Origin: SXRF01 sp038043465
Lineage (GTDB): Bacteria > Pseudomonadota > Alphaproteobacteria > Rickettsiales > SXRF01
Length of the DNA stretch: 64,000 bases
Assembly (NCBI GenBank): GCA_038043465.1
Contig: JBBTBX010000002.1
Coordinates: 62,001-126,000, forward strand
Direction: 5' to 3'
The notes beneath the pieces were generated by a model, which was given only the letters and a program-made list of their open reading frames with translations, had not been told where the DNA came from and did not search any database. Shown one piece after another: positions 58,931-64,000 of the stretch. The number at the start of each line of letters is the position of its first letter. The first letter of the stretch is position 1. The position numbers were made by a program, and so were the translations under genes.

Positions 58931-59275
58931 ATGTTCAAAATACGCCAAAGTGTCCTGTTTATACGTCAATGGCGGGAGCTTTCTAATTATTATAATGAAA
59001 ATGCGGGCAGGGATGTTTCTATAAAATTCATACATTCGGTTGATTCTGCTTTGTTATTTATTCAGAAATCGCCATACTCCTGCGCGGTTTATAATTCTGG
59101 AAAGAAATTCAGATACGCAAGCTCTCATCAATTTCGCAAATGGAATATTATAGGCTTTCCCTATTCAATATTTTTTCATATTTCTGTGGATAATATCATA
59201 ATTGTTGATGCAATTTATGCGCACAAAATGAACATATCATCACGCCTTACCAATAATGCGCAAAAACCAAAGTAA
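58931..59275 (+). CDS. ParE/RelE-superfamily toxin
   Basis: A 114-residue protein in the toxin slot after parD: VLFIRQWRELSNYYNENAGR, FIHSVDSALLFIQKSPYSCAV, FRKWNIIGFPYSIFFHIS and IIVDAIYAHKM are ParE-fold features (arginine-rich strand, aromatic beta-strand, final helix). ParE toxins usually inhibit gyrase. Being next to gyrB is suggestive but may be chance. The 59276-59412 gap after it is AT-rich without a recognised feature. Confidence 0.8.
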   Translation: MFKIRQSVLFIRQWRELSNYYNENAGRDVSIKFIHSVDSALLFIQKSPYSCAVYNSGKKFRYASSHQFRKWNIIGFPYSIFFHISVDNIIIVDAIYAHKMNISSRLTNNAQKPK

Positions 59276-59412
59276 ATCCCTGCATTTTTAGTTGAAAATA
59301 TTAGTAAAAAAAGCTTTTAAAAACTTCCTGTTCTGCTAGTGTCCAGAATATAAAAGAATCAAGCTTATCATGTAAGGTAAAAGCAAAGCAATAGAACGTT
59401 GAGGAATAAAAT

Positions 59413-59757
59413 ATGGAACTGACAAAAGAAGAAGATAAGTTGCTAAGAAGGGCACTTTACTCCGACCTTAAGGAAAGAAGAAAATTCCATAATGCATTAG
59501 GTATTTTGCTGAGTGTATTTTGCTTAGCATATCTTTTAGATTTGTATTATGGGCTGCTCGGGGGAGTGGCTGTTAGAGTGTATGGATTGTTTAGTTTGTT
59601 CGGTTTTTTGGCAATTAGTTTAATTGTTTATATTCCTATTTGGTACTCTCAAAGAACTAATGCTTTATCTTTAATTAGAAAACTCCACTCAGATATTAGT
59701 CCCAGTAAACAGTTACATGCAAATTTAAATCCTGATTATGGTAGAGAACAAAAATGA
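59413..59757 (+). CDS. Hypothetical two-helix membrane protein
   Basis: A 114-residue protein with two membrane helices (ALGILLSVFCLAYLLDLYYG and VYGLFSLFGFLAISLIVYIP) and charged ends. Unknown function. GAGGAAT ribosome site; it overlaps gyrB by 4 bp, so it is probably transcribed with it. Confidence 0.65.
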   Translation: MELTKEEDKLLRRALYSDLKERRKFHNALGILLSVFCLAYLLDLYYGLLGGVAVRVYGLFSLFGFLAISLIVYIPIWYSQRTNALSLIRKLHSDISPSKQLHANLNPDYGREQK

Positions 59758-62174
59758 CTAAAACAGCGGAAGCGAGAAAAATGGAACAAGACGCACAGAA
59801 TGACTATGGCGCGGATTCGATCAAGGTTTTAAAAGGTCTGGAAGCGGTTCGTAAACGTCCGGGGATGTATATCGGCGACACTGATGATGGCTCTGGTTTG
59901 CATCACATGATCTATGAGGTAGTGGATAACGCAATCGATGAAGCTTTGGCCGGGCATTGCGACTTGGTAACGGTCAGCCTTAACGCTGATGGTTCATGTT
60001 CAGTTACGGATAATGGGCGCGGAATCCCTGTGGATATTCACGAAGGTGAAGGTGTGTCGGCTGCCGAAGTTATCATGACGCAATTGCATGCTGGCGGTAA
60101 ATTCGACCAGAATTCCTATAAAGTTTCCGGCGGGTTGCACGGGGTTGGTGTGTCGGTGGTGAATGCGCTATCGGTATATTTGAATCTTACCATTTGGCGC
60201 AACGGCAAGCAGTATGAAGCAAAATTTTCGCACGGAGATGTAACACAACACCTAACGGAAATTGGCGCAGCACCAGACAAGAAAGGTACAAGTGTAACCT
60301 TCCTGCCTTCCAAAGAAACTTTCACTATGACTGAGTTTAACTTAGCCACGGTGGAACATCGTTTGCGCGAGTTGGCGTTCCTTAATTCCGGCGTGCATAT
60401 TTTGCTTAAGGATGAACGTACCGATCCGGTAACTGAAATAGAATTTTATTACGAGGGCGGAACAGAAGCTTACGCGCAATATCTAGATAAGGGTAAAAAC
60501 TCTTTGCATAACACCGTGGTAATCAAGGGTGAGCGCGATGGAATGGGCGTTGAAGTTGCCATGCAATGGAATGATTCTTATCACGAAAACGTTCTGGCTT
60601 TCACCAATAACATCCGCCAGCGTGATGGTGGAACGCATATTATCGGTTTCCGCGCCGCGCTTACCCGCGCTATCAATAAATATTTTGAAGAAAGCGGCAT
60701 GTCGAAAAAAGAGAAGGTGGCAATCACCGGCGATGATGCACGTGAAGGCTTAACCGCCATTGTTTCGGTAAAAGTTCCGGATCCGAAATTTTCTTCGCAG
60801 ACTAAGGATAAGCTGGTCAGTTCGGAAGTTCGTCCGGTAGTGGAAAGCTATGTTTATGACAAGCTGGCGCAGTGGATGGAAGAGCATCCACAAGATGCGC
60901 GGGCAATTATCGGCAAAATTATTGAAGCGGCGGCAGCGCGCGAAGCTGCCCGCAAAGCTCGTGAGCTTACCCGCCGTAAAGGCGCGCTGGATATTTCTTC
61001 CTTGCCTGGGAAGCTCGCGGATTGTCAGGAGCGTGATCCGGCAAAGTCTGAATTATTCATAGTAGAGGGTGATTCGGCGGGTGGTTCAGCAAAGCAAGGT
61101 CGCAGCCGTAATTATCAGGCGATTTTGCCACTTAAAGGAAAAATCCTCAATGTTGAGCGGGCGCGTTTTGATAAAATGCTTGGCAGTCAGGAAGTTGGCA
61201 CGCTGATTACTGCGATTGGCACCAGCATTGGTCGCGATGAATTTAACATAGAAAAAGCCCGTTATCACAAAATCATTATCATGACCGACGCGGACGTGGA
61301 TGGTTCGCATATACGCACGCTGCTGCTTACATTTTTCTTCCGTCAGATGCGCGAGCTTATTGATAGGGGCTATCTCTATATCGCCCAGCCACCGCTATAT
61401 AAAATGCGTCGTGGCAATCATGATGTATATTTGAAGGATGATGAGGCTCTGGAGCAGCATTTGCAGACCAGTAGTCTGGAAGATGCAAGCTTGACCTTGG
61501 TAAATGGAAAAATACTGAGTGTAGATGAACTTCACACCGTGCTCACCAAAGCATCAAAAATCGCTAAATCAGTTTCTTCTCTTGCTAAGAAAATTCCGGT
61601 GCATCTGATTGAGGCTGCGGCTCTTGCCCATGTTTTTGATGGCAAGGATGGTAGTGTTGAAAAAGCTGGTGCATGGGAAAAATCACTAGCAAAACTTCTC
61701 GGTGAACAGGCTGGCTGGGCTTGTACATTTGATGCAGGAATATTCAAAATCCGTCGCATGGTGCGTGGTGTTGAAGAAATTTTCTTCATCGAAGAGAAAT
61801 ACCTGCATAGCAAGGATGCTTTTGATATTGCTGCGCAGATTCCCTATCTTGATGAATATTTTGCCGGAGAATCAACTCTTACCCGCAAACAGAATAGTGC
61901 GATTATCGCAACGCCGATTGCGCTGTATAACACGATGATGGAATGGGCTAAGAAAGGTTCAACCATCAACCGTTTCAAAGGTCTCGGTGAAATGAATCCG
62001 GAGCAGCTTTGGGAAACCACACTGAATCCAGAAACCCGCCGCCTGCTGCAAGTGAAAATTGAAGATGACGCGGAAACGGAAACAATTTTCTCCACGCTTA
62101 TGGGAGATATTGTAGAGCCGCGCCGTGACTTCATCGTCAGCAACGCGCTCAGTGTTGAAAATCTGGACGTTTAA
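59754..62174 (+). CDS. gyrB: DNA gyrase subunit B
   Basis: An 806-residue GyrB. GHKL ATPase domain: SIKVLKGLEAVRKRPGMYIG, VVDNAIDEALAGHC, DNGRGIPV, SGGLHGVGVSVVNALS. Transducer domain, then TOPRIM with EGDSAGGSAKQGR and MTDADVDGSHIRTLLLTFFF, and the C-terminal RFKGLGEMNPEQLWETT...DFI. It supplies negative supercoils. The YacG inhibitor gene is in the same window (470-667). Confidence 0.98.
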   Translation: MTKTAEARKMEQDAQNDYGADSIKVLKGLEAVRKRPGMYIGDTDDGSGLHHMIYEVVDNAIDEALAGHCDLVTVSLNADGSCSVTDNGRGIPVDIHEGEGVSAAEVIMTQLHAGGKFDQNSYKVSGGLHGVGVSVVNALSVYLNLTIWRNGKQYEAKFSHGDVTQHLTEIGAAPDKKGTSVTFLPSKETFTMTEFNLATVEHRLRELAFLNSGVHILLKDERTDPVTEIEFYYEGGTEAYAQYLDKGKNSLHNTVVIKGERDGMGVEVAMQWNDSYHENVLAFTNNIRQRDGGTHIIGFRAALTRAINKYFEESGMSKKEKVAITGDDAREGLTAIVSVKVPDPKFSSQTKDKLVSSEVRPVVESYVYDKLAQWMEEHPQDARAIIGKIIEAAAAREAARKARELTRRKGALDISSLPGKLADCQERDPAKSELFIVEGDSAGGSAKQGRSRNYQAILPLKGKILNVERARFDKMLGSQEVGTLITAIGTSIGRDEFNIEKARYHKIIIMTDADVDGSHIRTLLLTFFFRQMRELIDRGYLYIAQPPLYKMRRGNHDVYLKDDEALEQHLQTSSLEDASLTLVNGKILSVDELHTVLTKASKIAKSVSSLAKKIPVHLIEAAALAHVFDGKDGSVEKAGAWEKSLAKLLGEQAGWACTFDAGIFKIRRMVRGVEEIFFIEEKYLHSKDAFDIAAQIPYLDEYFAGESTLTRKQNSAIIATPIALYNTMMEWAKKGSTINRFKGLGEMNPEQLWETTLNPETRRLLQVKIEDDAETETIFSTLMGDIVEPRRDFIVSNALSVENLDV

Positions 62175-62176
62175 TC

Positions 62177-62264
62177 GTCATCCTGCGAATTGCATAGCAA
62201 TTGCGCAGGATCTTTATCAATTTTGCGAGATCCTGTGCTGCGCTTGCGCTTCGCTCAGGATGAC
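62177..62264. repeat. GTCATCCTGCG palindrome after gyrB
   Basis: Arms GTCATCCTGCG and CAGGATGAC with internal palindromes (GCGAATTGCATAGCAATTGCGC). It starts 2 bp beyond the gyrB stop and overlaps the final codons of meaB, whose TCATCCTGA end comes from the right arm. Confidence 0.75.
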
Positions 62265-63217
62265 AACAACTCCAACGCCGCTTGCGTTGCTGGTTTTTTT
62301 CCAGCTTCTACATCTGTTTCCATTGCCTGTATTTTACCTTCCATACCGGGCTGATTCAAAAATCTGCTGATGAGAGTTTCCTTTATTTCTTTCCACATCC
62401 ATGACACTGCTTGCTGGCTGCGCTTTTTTTCCAGCTCGCCGGATTCATGCATGATATTCCTGAATTCTTCGGCTTTTTGCCAGATTTCTAAAATGCCTTG
62501 ATTGGTAAGGGCGGAGCAGGTGACAACCGGTGGATTCCAGTTATTTGATGCTGGATGCAGCATCCGTAGTGCCGCTTTATAATCACCCTGCACGCGCTTT
62601 GCCCCAGCCACTAGATCACCATCGGCTTTATTAACAACCACCATATCAGCCAGTTCAACTATGCCTTTTTTAATGCCTTGCAATTCATCTCCGCTGGCTG
62701 GGAGCAGTAGCAACATAAACATATCAACCATATCGGCAACTTCGATTTCCGACTGCCCAACCCCTACGGTTTCGACAATAATTACGTCATAGCCAGCCGC
62801 TTCACAAAGTAGCATTGCCTCACGCGTGCGCCGCGCCACACCTCCCAATGAGCCAGAAGTTGGTGATGGGCGGATGAAAGCCGATTCATGCTGGGCAAGG
62901 TTCGCCATGCGGGTTTTATCGCCAAGTATTGAGCCACCAGTTTTGGTGCTGGATGGGTCGATTGCCAGAACCGCGACTTTATGACCTTGTGAAATAAGGT
63001 ATAGACCGAATGTTTCAATGAAGGTTGATTTGCCCACACCTGGCACGCCGGTAATGCCTATGCGCAGTGACTTTCCGGTTTTGGGCAATATTTTTGTTAT
63101 TAATTCCTGAGCTTCCCGCTGGTGGTCTTCACGGGTGGATTCTACAAGGGTAATCTCCCTAGCGAGTGTTGCACGGGCAACGGATGTGCTGTCGAGGCTC
63201 ATGCCGCTACTCCGCAA
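62255..63217 (-). CDS. meaB: Methylmalonyl-CoA mutase-associated GTPase MeaB
   Basis: A 320-residue MeaB/ArgK G3E GTPase. ITGVPGVGKSTFIETFG (P-loop), VAVLAIDPSSTKTGGSILGD, MANLAQHESAFIRPSPTSG, VETVGVGQSE and VVNKADG. It protects and loads B12-dependent methylmalonyl-CoA mutase, whose gene is not in the window. Its stop codon and last two Ser codons come from the downstream palindromic repeat. Confidence 0.93.
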   Translation of the reverse strand: MRSSGMSLDSTSVARATLAREITLVESTREDHQREAQELITKILPKTGKSLRIGITGVPGVGKSTFIETFGLYLISQGHKVAVLAIDPSSTKTGGSILGDKTRMANLAQHESAFIRPSPTSGSLGGVARRTREAMLLCEAAGYDVIIVETVGVGQSEIEVADMVDMFMLLLLPASGDELQGIKKGIVELADMVVVNKADGDLVAGAKRVQGDYKAALRMLHPASNNWNPPVVTCSALTNQGILEIWQKAEEFRNIMHESGELEKKRSQQAVSWMWKEIKETLISRFLNQPGMEGKIQAMETDVEAGKKPATQAALELLSS

Positions 63218-63497
63218 CTTGCGCCTTCAGCTTTTCCGGATCTGTCTGATACATTTCCGCAACTTTGATGGTTATTTCATCCGGCGGAGATTTACCAACT
63301 CCGGAAACTATGATTTCACCATATGTCTCAAATTGATAGAGGTTCAGAGTACCATTTTTCTGGGCGGTGATGAATGGTTGATACTGACTTGGCTTAACCG
63401 CAACAAACACCCAGAATGGGTTGCCATCTTCAAGCAAACCATACACCAGAATTATGGTGCGCATTAAATCTGAATTATTGGTAGGTTTATCGGTCAT
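63207..63497 (-). CDS. Conserved small protein, paralogue of 41034-41375
   Basis: A 96-residue protein of unknown function. It shares with 41034-41375 the core GxPxWxxxxxKPS...F..A...G...YG.II.SG.G..P.DE. The start overlaps nothing upstream; its stop overlaps the meaB start by 11 bp, so meaB is downstream in the same transcript, with aconitase 26 bp upstream. Confidence 0.7.
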   Translation of the reverse strand: MTDKPTNNSDLMRTIILVYGLLEDGNPFWVFVAVKPSQYQPFITAQKNGTLNLYQFETYGEIIVSGVGKSPPDEITIKVAEMYQTDPEKLKAQVAE

Positions 63498-63523
63498 TCA
63501 GTCTTTTTAATCTGTTTAATCTG

Positions 63524-64000
63524 TTACGCGGATTTTAGCAAATTCTTAATAGTATATTGTAAAATACCACCATTTTTATAGTATTCCAGCTCATCCAAAG
63601 TGTCAATGCGACAGAGAAGAGGTACAGTTTCGCTACTACCATCCTTGCGTTTTATTAACATTTTAACCTGCATACGTGGCTTAATTCCTGCTTTCAAGCC
63701 AACTATGCTGATATTCTCATCGCCGGTCAGATTCAGACTTTTGCGTGTGGTATCGCCTTCAAAAGTAAGTGGTAAGATGCCCATTCCCACCAGATTGCTG
63801 CGGTGGATACGTTCAAAGCTTTCCGCAACAACGGCTTCTATACCCAACAATTTAGTGCCTTTTGCTGCCCAATCACGCGATGAGCCGGTGCCATATTCCT
63901 TACCGGCAATAACTACCAGAGAGGTTTTGTCAGCTTTATATTTCATGGCGGCATCATAAATACTCATCTTTTCGCCGTTTGTCCCGATGTCGGCAGCGGG
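63524..64000 (-). CDS. acnA: Aconitate hydratase, C-terminal part (partial)
   Basis: The frame is open to the window edge, reading PAADIGTNGEKMSIYDAAMK; only about 158 C-terminal residues are present. VVIAGKEYGTGSSRDWAAKG and FERIHRSNLVGMGILPLTF are the aconitase swivel-domain signature. It belongs to the AcnA/IRP1 type (citrate to isocitrate). The Fe-S cysteines lie outside the window. Confidence 0.95.
   Translation of the reverse strand, partial: PAADIGTNGEKMSIYDAAMKYKADKTSLVVIAGKEYGTGSSRDWAAKGTKLLGIEAVVAESFERIHRSNLVGMGILPLTFEGDTTRKSLNLTGDENISIVGLKAGIKPRMQVKMLIKRKDGSSETVPLLCRIDTLDELEYYKNGGILQYTIKNLLKSA

Noticed and set aside
59186..59194. TGTGGATAA, a perfect DnaA box, near gyrB
   Set aside because: Single copy inside the ParE-like toxin gene; no cluster of boxes or AT-rich unwinding region, so not called an origin. 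The gaps around dnaA and dnaN also lack boxes.
1..64000. rRNA, tRNA, CRISPR arrays, riboswitches
   Set aside because: Scanned intergenic regions by eye and found no tRNA cloverleaf, regularly spaced identical repeats or known riboswitch core; a covariance-model scan would be decisive.

Overview
This window is one contiguous stretch of an AT-rich (roughly 40% GC) bacterial chromosome, almost certainly from an alphaproteobacterium. Evidence is gene order: kdsD-lptC-lptA-lptB-rpoN, rpsT next to dnaA, dnaN-recF-gyrB close by, hisZ-purA, hfq-hflX, a DUF1674 (SDHAF4-like) protein, a CpaB-to-TadC pilus cluster, CpaE/CpaF-type proteins and a long SpoT/RelA. RpoN, Tad pili, haem, purine and histidine-regulatory genes argue against a minimal Rickettsia-type genome. 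The density of palindromic repeats, decayed toxin-antitoxin genes and effector-like proteins resembles host-associated or reduced alphaproteobacteria. I cannot place it more finely.

Layout. 1-2.9 kb: end of an Ala-rich secreted protein, yacG, rpe, rsmB, DUF1674. 2.9-9.3 kb: an accessory island with a large HAM1/LOG fusion, a zincin with an effector-like look, miaA, a HigBA-type module, serB and a decayed ParDE pair; pieces of miaA and serB are duplicated around the inserted genes. 9.3-19.5 kb: spoT, then the Tad pilus genes cpaBCDEF-tadBC. 19.5-28.2 kb: a second higBA, malonyl-CoA decarboxylase, a PAP2 protein, hfq-hflX, a solute-binding protein whose 5' end lies in repeats, an AAA ATPase inserted at its 3' end, tsaD. 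28.3-30.3 kb: a cytosine methyltransferase plus a PLD-type restriction enzyme. 30.3-37 kb: hemC, a hydrolase, an orphan BrnA antitoxin, purA-hisZ, a SemiSWEET, pssA-psd (phosphatidylethanolamine synthesis). 37-45 kb: hybrid histidine kinase, an internally deleted isocitrate dehydrogenase, small unknown proteins, rpmA-rplU, eno-ftsB. 45-50.5 kb: rpoN and the Lpt/Kdo genes. 50.5-64 kb: the replication block rpsT-dnaA-(sbp)-dnaN-lipoprotein-recF-(parDE)-gyrB, then meaB and the end of aconitase.

The most unusual content is structural. (1) At least eight arrays of degenerate 7-bp units, each with its own consensus, sit in narrow intergenic gaps or inside genes (serB, recF). (2) A palindromic repeat around GTCATTGCGAG occurs alone or enclosed by a perfect 19-bp terminal inverted repeat (MITE-like). 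(3) A multi-hairpin element with a conserved core and two hairpins that vary in sequence but not in pairing occurs twice, once nested inside repeat 2, where the combined repeat supplies the start codon of a secreted protein. (4) Cargo genes (zincin, HigBA, AAA ATPase) are flanked by duplicated ends of the neighbouring housekeeping gene, pointing to a shared integration route or replacement by DNA from a relative. No rRNA, tRNA, CRISPR array, transposase or clear oriC was seen.
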